Positions 15,657 through 24,019 are shown, counted from the stretch's first letter. The stretch: 53,524 nt of DNA from Deltaproteobacteria bacterium (GCA_030621515.1 JAUXHN010000004.1:1-53524), one strand, 5' to 3'. Numbers and translations: made by a program. Notes: generated from the letters alone by a model not told the origin.

Positions 15657-17120
15657 CTACAGATTGTGCGGAGGCAAGTAGGGATCCTCGTCGGCGGAGT
15701 CGGTCGTTTCGGGGGCGGGGACCGGATTCGTGGATATCAGGCGCATGGGAACGAACGGAGCGAAAAAGTAAGACAAGGAACGGAAGCGCAACCCGGTGAC
15801 CACGAATGACTCCTTCGGTGATGACTCCCGGCATCTATTCATGGCGGCAAGGGCATCGCTGACGTCCTGGTATTCGCCGACAATGGAAGGCTTCCGTGCA
15901 TCCCGGTGTTTGTGAATTCCGATCTCCGCGAGCCAGTCGGCGACCAGAGCGTAAAAAATTACAAGCGTCCAGACGTCAGGGAGCAACCATAGGTGATTTT
16001 GGTGAGCCCGGACCAGGTTGTCCACAATAACCACGGCTATCAGAAAAGCGCCGCTGAGCAGGCGAGCCCGCTGCCATTGTTTTCTATCCGGCCCCGTCGC
16101 AAAGGATCTCCTCTTGCGCCAATAAAAGAGAGTCGTTGCCGGAAAGACGATCGCTGCGACGGTAGCGATGACGAATACCGTGTACCAGATTGATCCGGGG
16201 ACAAGCATCGACGACAGGGTTTCCAGAGGCGTGAGCATGAGGAAGGCGCTCAACGTGGCGGGCAACATGACCAGCATGAGGCCCACGTCGAGCGGGAGTG
16301 TTCCGCAGGTGGGCAGGGTGAAGGCGCGACCCTCTGTAAGTCGATCTCCGAAGCGAAAGAAGTGATGAATCCCAAATATCAGTCCGACGATGAGGACCGG
16401 TTCCAGCAACAACGAGAAGACGGTAACCAGACCCAATAAGAGCGCTTCTACCGCGATGGAGAGGCTATAGAGCATGTCTCCCACGAAGCCCACGGCCAGC
16501 ACCACACCGAAACCGGCGCCCACGCCGAATCGGTCGATGAGGCGAGCGGCCACAGCGAACAAAACTGTCCCCAGGGTCAGGGTCAGACAAAATAGCGGAA
16601 CAAATGGTTTGAACCCCGGCTCGAGAGTAGGGAGGGATTCCAGGTAGGTCGCGATTCCATAGCTCTGGAAAAGCGCCAGGCAAGCCCCTGCGATCAAGGC
16701 TGCCAGCCAGAGCCGTTTGCGGACAACCACGCTGGTGAGTCGTCGCCGCCTGATGGCGGGGATGATCAGCGCCACCAATTCCACAAGGACGAAGGCGACT
16801 ATGAATGGTCGCACTCCCAGGGATAGGGGTCGTGTGGTTTCTTCCAGAGAATCGCCGCTCATCGAAACAGACGGCAAAAGATCGAGAAAAGGGCTCGGTA
16901 GCCAGAATGCCGCCAGCAGTGCTCCGCCGATGAGAAAAGTGACCCCGACCCGCCTTTCGAGGGAACGGGGCCACGGCCTGCGGGGTTCCCGGCGCGGGGT
17001 CGGATCATCCTGGACCAGCTCTGCTCCGCATTCATTGCACCGGTCCAGATCTGAGCGAAATTCTGCGGGTGTACCGGTTAGTTTTCTGTGCTCGCAATCA
17101 GGATTGGGACAATAGGCCAT
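15657..17120 (-). CDS. SecY-like membrane protein with N-terminal zinc ribbon
   Basis: Protein of 487 residues. Cys4, Cys9, Cys28 and Cys31 form a probable zinc ribbon (CPNPDC...CNECG). Then come about ten hydrophobic helices. The first four resemble SecY TM1-TM4: RRVGVTFLIGGALLAAFWLPSPFLD (SecY: IPLPG), SLGVRPFIVAFVLVEL (SecY: ALGIMPYISASIIMQLL), LALFQSYGIATYLE (SecY: LAIFQSIGIATGL) and LTLGTVLFAVAARLIDRFGVGAG (SecY: [22 protein letters not shown]). The C-terminal half is strongly diverged. No ribosomal-protein or secE/secG neighbours occur. It is therefore an unusual paralogue, not the housekeeping translocase; an accessory channel or a non-transport derivative are both possible. The stop lies 10 bases from the convergent lipoprotein gene. 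Confidence 0.7.
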   Translation of the reverse strand: MAYCPNPDCEHRKLTGTPAEFRSDLDRCNECGAELVQDDPTPRREPRRPWPRSLERRVGVTFLIGGALLAAFWLPSPFLDLLPSVSMSGDSLEETTRPLSLGVRPFIVAFVLVELVALIIPAIRRRRLTSVVVRKRLWLAALIAGACLALFQSYGIATYLESLPTLEPGFKPFVPLFCLTLTLGTVLFAVAARLIDRFGVGAGFGVVLAVGFVGDMLYSLSIAVEALLLGLVTVFSLLLEPVLIVGLIFGIHHFFRFGDRLTEGRAFTLPTCGTLPLDVGLMLVMLPATLSAFLMLTPLETLSSMLVPGSIWYTVFVIATVAAIVFPATTLFYWRKRRSFATGPDRKQWQRARLLSGAFLIAVVIVDNLVRAHQNHLWLLPDVWTLVIFYALVADWLAEIGIHKHRDARKPSIVGEYQDVSDALAAMNRCRESSPKESFVVTGLRFRSLSYFFAPFVPMRLISTNPVPAPETTDSADEDPYLPPHNL

Positions 17121-17609
17121 ATCGATGACTCTATCACACCACTAATTTTTCCCCCGAGCCGATCTGAAAATTTGGAATATTCAGGCACTGTGGATCGTAT
17201 GGACAACGAGACCTGGATAAATGAAAAAGATGAACATCACAATTCTTGAGCCGGAACCATTCGAGGCTAAGCTTCCCGCCTCTGGCAGTTCCGGAATGTC
17301 GTCTTTGGAGTCGGGGGAACCAACGTTCGAAGCCGATTGGTTGGAGGAGGCGCGTCTGTCTTTCTACGGCATCACAAAGCTCTCTGTCAGGGTTTCCTCC
17401 CACAAGGCTCATTAGCCCGAACAACTCTGCTCTGGATGAAGGGAACGCGATCGGCGAAGTGATCGATGGCTTCTGGATCCTTTTTGGTGGCGGATCGCGA
17501 ATCAAGCATAACACTCGGATCTCGTGGTAAACTTCCCTTTCACCATGTAAGAAATATAGGAATACATGTTTTACTTTGATCGTTTCAGCGACCGGACAAG
17601 GAGGCATCC
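17121..17609. other. 489-base gap between SecY-like gene and tldD
   Basis: Holds the divergent promoters of the SecY-like gene and tldD plus a possible broken small gene at 17221-17530. The 157-codon minus-strand ORF (17134-17607) has Arg/Cys-rich, shadow-like composition and is not called. Confidence 0.5.
17221..17530 (+). pseudogene. Possible frameshifted small gene
   Basis: An open frame from ATG 17221 (MKKMNITILEPEPFEAKL..., 64 codons) has coding-like composition but stops at 17415. The adjacent +1 frame then continues with coding-like text (NNSALDEGNAIGEVIDGF to a TAA at 17530). Together they could be one protein of about 100 residues broken by a single frameshift near 17385-17410. I recognise no family, and the ribosome-binding site is poor, so this is tentative. 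Confidence 0.3.
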
Positions 17610-19184
17610 ATGATACACAGAATCAACAATGATGGCTGGTCACGGCGCAAGTTCCTGGCGACGTCGGCAGCCGGCGCTACCATCGCGATAGCTCCGAGCT
17701 TTCTCATCGGCTGTGGAGGACCGGCGACGCCGACGACGGGTCCGGCGGATCTATCGGGTACCTCTGGCGGCGGGTACTTCAGGAACTTCGGTGTCGACGA
17801 TCAGGTCATCGGCAAGGTACTGAACGCAGCCATGGGCAAGGGGGGCCAGTACGCCGACCTCTTCTTCCAGCACAAGGTGACCAGCTACCTGGGACTGGAG
17901 GACGGCGAGGTCAACCAGGCCTATTCCAACATCAAGCTCGGTTGCGGCGTTCGCGTGTTGAAGGGCGATCAGACCGGGTTCGCGTTCACCGAAGATCTGA
18001 GCACGGAGGCCCTTGTCTCGGCCGCCATGACGGCCGCCGTTATCGCCAACGGCCCGGCCGCGCCGCTCCTCAAGACCATCGTGCGGGTGGACGTGCCGCA
18101 ATACTACACCGTCGAGATCCCCTGGACAGACGTGGGCATCGAACGAAAGATGCCGATGCTGGCGCGCGCCAACAAGACAGCCATGGCCTACGACAAACGC
18201 ATCATCAAGGTACGCGTCTTCACCGGCGACTCCACCAGTCGTGTAATGGTCGCCAACAGCGACGGGAAGATCACGGAGGACACCCAGCCCATGACCATCG
18301 CGTACCTGACCTGCGTAGCGCAGGACGGGAAACGACGCGAAGAAAATTACTACAGCTTCGGCAAGCGAGCGGGCTTTGAGTATTACAACGACGACAGGAT
18401 GGATGAACTGGCCACCGTTGCCGCCAAGCGCACTGTCACCCTCTTCGACGCCGAGCAACCCCCGGCGGGCGAGTACCCGGTGGTGCTGGCCCCGGGCCTG
18501 TCGGGAATCCTGCTGCACGAGGCCATCGGACACGGCATGGAGGCCGACTTCAACCGCAAGGGCAAGTCGGTGTACGCAAACCGGATCGGCAAATCCATAG
18601 CGCCCGACTTCGTCACAATAATCGATGACGGCACCAATCCAAACGAGCGCGGGTCCCTCAACATCGACGACGAGGGCAACGAGTCGCAGCGCACGGTGCT
18701 CGTGGAAAACGGAATTCTGAGAAGCTACATGCACGACCGGATCTCGGCCGCCCACTACGGTGTAAAGCCCACTGGCAACGGCCGCCGGGAGAGCTTCCGG
18801 TACCCGCCTGTACCGCGAATGCGCAACACCTACATGGTCGACGGCCACCACTCCCCTGCGGAGATAATCGCTTCCGTGAAGAAGGGCATCTACGCCGAGA
18901 CCTTCACCAACGGCCAGGTGCGCATCGGCTCCGGCGATTTCAGCTTCTACCTCAAGAACGGGTACGTCATCGAGAACGGCAAGCTCGGTCGCCCGGTCAA
19001 GGACGCCAACCTCATCGGCTTCGGACCGGAGGTGCTCGAAAACGTGGTGATGGTGGGCAACGACATGGAGTTGAACGTCGGAGCGGGCATGTGCGGCAAG
19101 GACGGCCAGCGCGTGCCGGTGGGTATGGGGTTGCCGACCGTAAAGTGCAACGGCATTTCCGTAGGAGGTGTGAACAATGGCTGA
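17610..19184 (+). CDS. tldD: TldD metalloprotease with Tat lipoprotein signal
   Basis: Protein of 524 residues. The catalytic core has HEAIGHGMEAD with zinc ligands His303 and His308, catalytic Glu304, and the conserved Cys495 (GAGMCGKDGQ), all as expected for TldD. TldD and TldE normally form a cytoplasmic heterodimer that cleaves unfolded peptides, for example in microcin B17 and CcdA processing. Here the N-terminus is SRRKFLATSAAGA (twin arginines 12-13) with a perfect lipobox LIGC at 32-35, so it is predicted to be exported folded by the Tat system and lipidated. The start is ATG with AAGGAGG seven bases upstream. Its stop overlaps tldE by 8 bases, so the two are coupled. Confidence 0.93.
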   Translation: MIHRINNDGWSRRKFLATSAAGATIAIAPSFLIGCGGPATPTTGPADLSGTSGGGYFRNFGVDDQVIGKVLNAAMGKGGQYADLFFQHKVTSYLGLEDGEVNQAYSNIKLGCGVRVLKGDQTGFAFTEDLSTEALVSAAMTAAVIANGPAAPLLKTIVRVDVPQYYTVEIPWTDVGIERKMPMLARANKTAMAYDKRIIKVRVFTGDSTSRVMVANSDGKITEDTQPMTIAYLTCVAQDGKRREENYYSFGKRAGFEYYNDDRMDELATVAAKRTVTLFDAEQPPAGEYPVVLAPGLSGILLHEAIGHGMEADFNRKGKSVYANRIGKSIAPDFVTIIDDGTNPNERGSLNIDDEGNESQRTVLVENGILRSYMHDRISAAHYGVKPTGNGRRESFRYPPVPRMRNTYMVDGHHSPAEIIASVKKGIYAETFTNGQVRIGSGDFSFYLKNGYVIENGKLGRPVKDANLIGFGPEVLENVVMVGNDMELNVGAGMCGKDGQRVPVGMGLPTVKCNGISVGGVNNG

Positions 19185-20505
19185 TAAAAATCTCATGGAA
19201 ATGGCTCGCAACACAGCCCTCATCGCCCGCAAGGCCGGCGCAAAAGACGCGCGTGTCTTCCTGTCCCGCTCACGGAACGTCACCCTGGAGTGGCGCGACG
19301 GAAAGATCGACAGGATTCGCGAGTCGACAAGCCAGGGCCTGTCCATCGACCTTTACGTGGAGGGACGTTACTCCAGCAACTCCACCTCCGACCTTCGCAC
19401 CGAGGCCATAGAAGAATACGTAAAGACAGCCGTGGCTACCACCAGGTACCTGGCGGTCGACGAGCATCGCAAGCTGCCCGATCCATCTCGCTACGAGGGG
19501 ATGACCACCGAGAATCTGGAACGCAGCGATCCGACGGTTTCCGACATCAGGCCCGAAGAGCGCATGGCGCAGGCAAGACAACTGGAAGAAGCGGTCAGGG
19601 CGGGTGACAAGAAAAACAAGATCGTCTCGGTCACATCCTGGGTGAGCGACACTTCGAGCATGACCGTGGGTTTCGCCACCAACGGCTTCGAGGCCACTGA
19701 GGCCGGCACCTCCTTTTCGCGCGGGGCTGAGACCTCCGTCAGGGACACCAAGGATCGCAAGCCCTCGGGCGTGGACTACGGATCGACAAGATTCCAGGTC
19801 GATCTGCCCGGGATCGAGGACCTCGGCAGGGGCTCCCTCAGGAGAGCCATGGAACAACTCGGCTCCAAACAGGTGAAGACCGACGTATACCATGTGGTCA
19901 TGGAAAACCGGGTGGCGCCTACCTTCGTGCGACATCTTCTGTCACCCCTGTCGGGAAGCTCCATCCAGCAGAAGCGCTCCTTCCTCGAGGACAAGCTCGA
20001 AAAGGAAGTGGGTTCCAAGCTGCTCACCATCAATAGCGATCCCCACCTCAAACGGGGTCTCGCCTCCACGGCGTGGGACGGCGAGGGCATGGCCACGATC
20101 AGACGGCCGATCATCGACAAGGGCGTCCTCAAAACATTTTTCATCGACACCTATTACGCCTCCAAGCTCGGCGTGGATCCCACTTCTTCCGCCAAGTCCA
20201 ACTTGATCTGGAAGCCGGGCAAGCGAAGTGCAAAAGAGATAGTCAAGGGGATGACCCGTGGGATCTACATCACCAGCTTCCTGGGTGGAAACTCCAACTC
20301 GACGACGGGTGATTTCTCTCTGGGCATCAAGGGACATCTGGTGGAGAACGGCAAGATCATTCATCCGGTGTCCGAGATGAACATGGCGGGCAACCACCTC
20401 AAGTTCTGGGTTAACCTTGCCGAGGTAGGCAACGACCCGTGGATGCACTCCTCCAACCGGTCTCCCTCCCTGATGTTCAAGGACGTGCAGTGCTCGGGGG
20501 CATAG
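19177..20505 (+). CDS. tldE: TldE/PmbA, partner of TldD
   Basis: Protein of 442 residues of the PmbA/TldE family, which lacks the HExxxH site and pairs with TldD to form the active protease. Landmarks: ARVFLSRSRNVTLEWRDGKIDRIRES (N-terminal strand region), LEDKLEKEVGSKLLTINSDPH, GLASTAWDGEGMATIRRPIIDKGVLKTFFIDTYYASKLG, and SNSTTGDFSLGIKGHLVENGKI with VSEMNMAGNHLKFW. It has no signal peptide or transmembrane segment, although its partner has a Tat signal. The ribosome-binding site GTAGGAGG is strong and lies inside the end of tldD, giving tight stoichiometric coupling. Export by hitch-hiking on the folded TldD subunit is plausible but inferred. Confidence 0.93.
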   Translation: MADKNLMEMARNTALIARKAGAKDARVFLSRSRNVTLEWRDGKIDRIRESTSQGLSIDLYVEGRYSSNSTSDLRTEAIEEYVKTAVATTRYLAVDEHRKLPDPSRYEGMTTENLERSDPTVSDIRPEERMAQARQLEEAVRAGDKKNKIVSVTSWVSDTSSMTVGFATNGFEATEAGTSFSRGAETSVRDTKDRKPSGVDYGSTRFQVDLPGIEDLGRGSLRRAMEQLGSKQVKTDVYHVVMENRVAPTFVRHLLSPLSGSSIQQKRSFLEDKLEKEVGSKLLTINSDPHLKRGLASTAWDGEGMATIRRPIIDKGVLKTFFIDTYYASKLGVDPTSSAKSNLIWKPGKRSAKEIVKGMTRGIYITSFLGGNSNSTTGDFSLGIKGHLVENGKIIHPVSEMNMAGNHLKFWVNLAEVGNDPWMHSSNRSPSLMFKDVQCSGA

Positions 20506-20530
20506 TTTCACATTTTGGAAGAATGAAAAC

Positions 20531-20929
20531 ATGCATCGAGAAATCATAACGCTCGCAACCAGAAATCAGCAGGAGCTGGTTGACGTTACCGTTAAGTTGC
20601 GCTCCATCGCGGCGAACCACCCTGACGCCTCTCTCATGGCGGTGTACGCGAAGGGCGCCACCGCCGCCGTGATGATCCAGGAAAACTGGGATCCAAACAT
20701 CACAACGGATATCATCAACTGCCTGACCGGACTCGTTCCACGCGGCGGTTGGCTGCACGACGCTGTGGACGGAAACGCGGACGCTCACATCAAGGCCGGC
20801 ATTGTGGGTCCCTCGGAGACCATACCCTGCGAAAACGGAGAGCTGCTTCTGTCCACCTGGCAGAATGTCTTCTTCTGTGATTTCGACGGTCCCAGGAAGA
20901 ATCGAGAGCTGGTGGTGACCCTTCTTTGA
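20531..20929 (+). CDS. yjbQ: YjbQ/UPF0047 family protein
   Basis: Protein of 132 residues, the normal length for this single-domain family. Recognised by NCLTGLVPRGGWLHDAVDGNADAHIKAGIVGPSETIPCENGEL-type sequence and LSTWQNVFFCDFDGPRKNRELVVTLL at the C-terminus. E. coli YjbQ has a weak thiamine-phosphate synthase activity in vitro and the physiological role of the family is unsettled. It follows tldE by 25 bases, with GGAAGA before ATG, and may be in the same transcript. Cytoplasmic. Confidence 0.9.
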   Translation: MHREIITLATRNQQELVDVTVKLRSIAANHPDASLMAVYAKGATAAVMIQENWDPNITTDIINCLTGLVPRGGWLHDAVDGNADAHIKAGIVGPSETIPCENGELLLSTWQNVFFCDFDGPRKNRELVVTLL

Positions 20930-20971
20930 CGGCTGTAACAGGCTGTTATTATTGCTGATATTGGCGGTGTA

Positions 20972-21529
20972 TCAAATAAGAGACAGTTGTTTTCCCCGGT
21001 ATAACAACTTGCCGTGCTCCACCTCCAGACCCGGATGCAGCATGTGCTCCACGGACTCCTCGAGCCCGAGAATATGCACCACGCGAACCCCCATGGTCAT
21101 GAGCTTGTCCGCCAGCAGGCGCCGTTGGCAGTTTTCCCTATCCTTTTTTGCGCCAAGAAGAACCGTCACCGTGCTGGCTGCCAGGCCGATGAGATCCTTG
21201 CAGGACCGCTCGAAGGCCTCCGTGTTCATGGCCGCCGCGTACCGACGATCGGCTTCCTGTGCCAGAGCCACGTGGATATCGGTGCCGGTGATGTTCGGCT
21301 TGTGCCTGCCCAGACTCCTGAACCACCTATAAGACAGACCGTGTTTTTCGATCTCCAGCGCCAGGGCGTGCCGTTCGAACCACGGAAACCTGGTGGCCGC
21401 CGGGTTCGATCGGATATCCGCTACCAATCTCACCGAAGAGCGCTCGATGATCGAAAAGAACTCCTCGATGGATAGGTCGGCGTGACCCATGGTGAAGACC
21501 CTCGGTCTCCTCGTGCCCCCGGACATCAT
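20972..21529 (-). CDS. DUF488 family protein
   Basis: Protein of 185 residues. The N-terminal VFTMGHADLSIEEFFSII, then VADIRSNPAATRFPWFERHALALEIEKHGLSYRWFRSLGRHKP, identifies DUF488, a family of unknown biochemistry with conserved Arg and Cys positions. Near the C-terminus VTVLLGAKKDRENCQRRLLADKL is also typical (the segment with the CHR-like triad in the family; here NCQRR). The start codon overlaps the queE stop (ATGA), placing it at the end of the queC-queE operon and suggesting, but not proving, a role near nucleoside or tRNA modification. Confidence 0.85.
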   Translation of the reverse strand: MMSGGTRRPRVFTMGHADLSIEEFFSIIERSSVRLVADIRSNPAATRFPWFERHALALEIEKHGLSYRWFRSLGRHKPNITGTDIHVALAQEADRRYAAAMNTEAFERSCKDLIGLAASTVTVLLGAKKDRENCQRRLLADKLMTMGVRVVHILGLEESVEHMLHPGLEVEHGKLLYRGKQLSLI

Positions 21530-22170
21530 TTATTCTCTTCCCCGGGCCACAGGATTTTATGGACCTGCAGTTGCAACCGAACCGGAAGGTTTGCGTCGAG
21601 AATCCATTTTGCCAGCTCTTCTCCCCTGAGAAAACCGGACGCCGGTGAGAACAGCAACTCGCACGTTCCAGCCAGCTTTCGCGTCTGGATGAGCACTGTT
21701 GCCCAGTCGAAATCATCCCTGGAGGTTATAACAAACTTCAACTCATGCCGGTTGCCATCCAGCAGATCCAGGTTGCTCATGTCCATCCGGTCCCGCATTG
21801 CTGAGCCCGGTGTCTTCACGTCCATGATCACCCTGACGCGGGGATCCACATCGGCGATTGAAAATGCGCCCGACGTTTCGAGCATAACGTCGAAACCCTT
21901 GTCGGCAAGGGCGGTCATCAGCAATAAGGCAGATTCCTGGGCCAGCGGCTCGCCGCCGGTCACCTCCACCAGGCGACGGCCGTGCTCGGCCACCTTCGCA
22001 ACCACATCGTCGACGGTCATCGCATCACCGGTCGCCTCGCATGCCAGCCGCGTGTCGCAGTATGAGCAGTTCAGGGGACATCCCGCCAATCGGATGAATG
22101 TGGTGGGCAGCCCGGATCTGGTGGATTCACCCTGGATGGAGCTGAAGATGGCGTAGACTTGCAATGTCAT
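21526..22170 (-). CDS. queE: 7-carboxy-7-deazaguanine synthase QueE (radical SAM)
   Basis: Protein of 214 residues. The N-terminal MTLQVYAIFSSIQGESTRSG includes the QueE substrate-binding signature (IQGEG-like), followed by the radical-SAM cluster motif CPLNCSYC (Cys31, 35, 38) and TGGEPLAQ. It converts 6-carboxytetrahydropterin to 7-carboxy-7-deazaguanine in queuosine synthesis, in the cytoplasm. The start at 22170 is in ATGA overlap with the queC stop; a longer frame upstream overlaps queC and is rejected. queD is not in the window; folE, which feeds the pathway, is at 38.2 kb. Confidence 0.95.
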   Translation of the reverse strand: MTLQVYAIFSSIQGESTRSGLPTTFIRLAGCPLNCSYCDTRLACEATGDAMTVDDVVAKVAEHGRRLVEVTGGEPLAQESALLLMTALADKGFDVMLETSGAFSIADVDPRVRVIMDVKTPGSAMRDRMDMSNLDLLDGNRHELKFVITSRDDFDWATVLIQTRKLAGTCELLFSPASGFLRGEELAKWILDANLPVRLQLQVHKILWPGEENK

Positions 22171-22880
22171 GACAGCGCCGCCTTTTCTCTGCCGGCGATC
22201 GGGTCTTCGAGCCCGGCCTCCTCGAAACCGCGTCTTCGAAGCATACATGCCTCGCACTGTTCGCACGGTTCGCCTGCGGGACCAGGATCGTAACAGGAGT
22301 GGGTCAGGCTGAAATCCACCCCGAGCCGAATGCCTGCCGTCACGGTTTCACCCTTGGTCATTTCGAGCAACGGGGCGTGAATCCGAAATCTTTCTCCTCC
22401 GTTCGCCGATCGCGTCCCGAGATTCGCCGTCTCCTCGAAAGACGAGAGGAACTCGGGCCGACAATCGGGATACCCGGAGTAATCCACCGACGAGACCCCA
22501 ATAAATATGTCCCTGGCACCCGACGACTCCGCGTAGGCGAGAGCGAGGGAGAGAAAGACCGTGTTTCGGGCAGGGACGTACGTCGGCGGAATGGGGTCGG
22601 CACCTGGAGGTCGCGATCCTTTGGGCACCTTCACATCCTCGCAGATGAGCGCCGATCCATCAAAGGGTGTGGAATCGAGCTTTATTACAACATGGCGCTT
22701 CACCCCGACGGCCTGTGCCGTCTTTTGCGCACAGTCCAACTCTATATTATGACGCTGTCCGTATGAGATGGTGATCGCGTGTACCTCGTAGCCCTCGTCC
22801 GCAGCCATGGCCAGCACCACCGACGAGTCCATTCCGCCGGAAAACAGTACAACGGCCCGAGGTTTTTCCATTTTGTTCAT
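22167..22880 (-). CDS. queC: 7-cyano-7-deazaguanine synthase QueC
   Basis: Protein of 237 residues. PP-loop SGGMDSS at 14-20, AITISYGQRHNIE and IFIGVSSVDYSGYPDCRPEF in the middle, and the C-terminal zinc-binding cluster SCYDPGPAGEPCEQCEACMLRRRGF with four Cys. It makes preQ0 from 7-carboxy-7-deazaguanine, ammonia and ATP for tRNA queuosine. The start is the first ATG (22880); a TTG eight codons upstream is possible. First gene of the coupled queC-queE-DUF488 unit; its promoter should lie in the gap containing an inverted repeat and two parS-like sites. No preQ1 riboswitch is evident. Confidence 0.95.
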   Translation of the reverse strand: MNKMEKPRAVVLFSGGMDSSVVLAMAADEGYEVHAITISYGQRHNIELDCAQKTAQAVGVKRHVVIKLDSTPFDGSALICEDVKVPKGSRPPGADPIPPTYVPARNTVFLSLALAYAESSGARDIFIGVSSVDYSGYPDCRPEFLSSFEETANLGTRSANGGERFRIHAPLLEMTKGETVTAGIRLGVDFSLTHSCYDPGPAGEPCEQCEACMLRRRGFEEAGLEDPIAGREKAALS

Positions 22881-22930
22881 TGGCAAAGATACACTTGTCC
22901 GCAACTTACGCCGATTCTGTTAATAACCTG

Positions 22931-22959
22931 TTGATAACAACTGGATAGATTGTTATCAA
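22931..22959. repeat. 10-bp inverted repeat upstream of queC
   Basis: TTGATAACAA at 22931-22940 is the exact reverse complement of TTGTTATCAA at 22950-22959 (spacer of 9). A related TGTTAATAAC lies just upstream at 22918-22927. It could be an operator for queC, or weak DnaA-box-like words, as TTATCAACA is one change from TTATCCACA. It has no T-run, so it is not a terminator. Confidence 0.5.
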
Positions 22960-22997
22960 GTCAAAACACACGGCAATTTCGGTGACTTAGAAACCAA

Positions 22998-23013
22998 CGT
23001 TTCACGTGAAACA
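22998..23013. promoter_or_regulatory. parS-like site 1 (ParB binding)
   Basis: CGTTTCACGTGAAACA matches the bacterial parS consensus TGTTTCACGTGAAACA at 15 of 16 bases and contains the full 14-base palindrome. ParB loads at parS sites near the origin to organise and segregate the chromosome. Confidence 0.85.
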
Positions 23014-23046
23014 TATCTCCGGTTGTGATCTCTTCCAATTGCCCGG

Positions 23047-23062
23047 TGTTTCACGTGAAACA
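23047..23062. promoter_or_regulatory. parS-like site 2 (ParB binding)
   Basis: TGTTTCACGTGAAACA, a perfect 16-base palindrome identical to the parS consensus. It is 33 bases from the first site and just beyond the 3' end of the DnaJ-like gene. Confidence 0.9.
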
Positions 23063-23074
23063 TTTCCCCATTTA

Positions 23075-24019
23075 CTAATACTTTTCTTCCAATTTCTTCA
23101 CCAACTCTTCTGTATCCCCTTCAATATTCCCGGGTATTTTTATGGCTACCCTCACGTACAGGTCCCCGGATTTGCCCTTTTTCCTTATCCCATGCCCCGC
23201 TATCCTGAGCTTCTGTCCACCCTGTGTTCCGCGCGGCAGGGTCACCTTTCCCTTGCCCCATGGCGTCTCCACGTTGATTGAACCCCCGAAATACGCAGTT
23301 CCCACGGTTATTTTCTCGGTCTTTGTCAGGTTTATTCCATCCCTGACGTATTCCTCGCTCTTTTTTACCTTCACCTCGAGTATGAGATCTCCCCTGCTAC
23401 CTCCCGCGGGACTATCACCACCCTGACCCTTCAACCTGATACTCTTACCATCTTCTATGCCCCCTGGCACCTTCACCTTCAGGTTCCTCTTTTCCCCCTG
23501 CACCTGGATAATAAGTTGCAGCTCTCTTCCGAGCACCGCGTCGAGAAACTCTATTTCCAGTTCGGAGCGCACCTGAGGTCCTTGTGGAATCCTGCCACCT
23601 CCCCATCTGTGCACGTTTCCCGCCCGGCCCCTTCCGCGGCCGCGCCCTCCACCGAAGAGTGAATCAAAGATGTCCTCCATGCCGCCGAACCCGGAGAACC
23701 CCCCGAAATCGAACCCTCCCTGTTGAAATGGAGCGCCCGCCTGCGGCCCCCCTCGGGTCCCGTATTGCCGCCATTTCTCGGAATCGAAGCCGTCTCGAAG
23801 GCCGTCGATTCCGAACTCGTCGTATAGTTTTCTCTTTTTCTTGTCTCCGAGTACGGCATAGGCCGCCGAGACCTTCTTGAACTCCTCCTCTGCCGCCTTG
23901 TTTCCCTTGTTGTGGTCTGGATGAAGTTTTCTCGCAAGCTTCCTGTAGGACTTCTTGATTTCGGTCTCGCTCGCCCCTTTTTGCACCCCGAGTACCCTGT
24001 ACAGATCTTCGCTGTTCAT
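23075..24019 (-). CDS. cbpA: DnaJ-like co-chaperone without zinc fingers (CbpA type)
   Basis: Protein of 314 residues. The J domain (1-70) has HPD at 33-35, the motif that stimulates the ATPase of DnaK. A Gly/Phe-rich region (about 85-145) follows, with a long Gly-Arg stretch, then two C-terminal beta-sandwich domains (about 150-310) with [24 protein letters not shown] and [20 protein letters not shown]. There are no CxxCxGxG zinc modules, which separates it from DnaJ proper and places it with CbpA. Cytoplasmic. dnaK is not in the window. Its 3' end lies 13 bases from parS-like site 2, so the site sits outside the coding region. Confidence 0.93.
   Translation of the reverse strand: MNSEDLYRVLGVQKGASETEIKKSYRKLARKLHPDHNKGNKAAEEEFKKVSAAYAVLGDKKKRKLYDEFGIDGLRDGFDSEKWRQYGTRGGPQAGAPFQQGGFDFGGFSGFGGMEDIFDSLFGGGRGRGRGRAGNVHRWGGGRIPQGPQVRSELEIEFLDAVLGRELQLIIQVQGEKRNLKVKVPGGIEDGKSIRLKGQGGDSPAGGSRGDLILEVKVKKSEEYVRDGINLTKTEKITVGTAYFGGSINVETPWGKGKVTLPRGTQGGQKLRIAGHGIRKKGKSGDLYVRVAIKIPGNIEGDTEELVKKLEEKY

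Noticed and set aside
17134-17607. 157-codon minus-strand ORF in the gap before tldD
   Set aside because: Arg/Cys/Pro-rich, weak start and no motif; the plus-strand frames look more like coding sequence.
17751-19346. 531-codon minus-strand ORF opposite tldD
   Set aside because: Val/His/Arg-rich shadow of a confidently assigned gene; no ribosome-binding site and no motif.
22881-22997. preQ1 riboswitch before queC
   Set aside because: No CTAACACC-like core or A-rich tail; only the inverted repeat is present.
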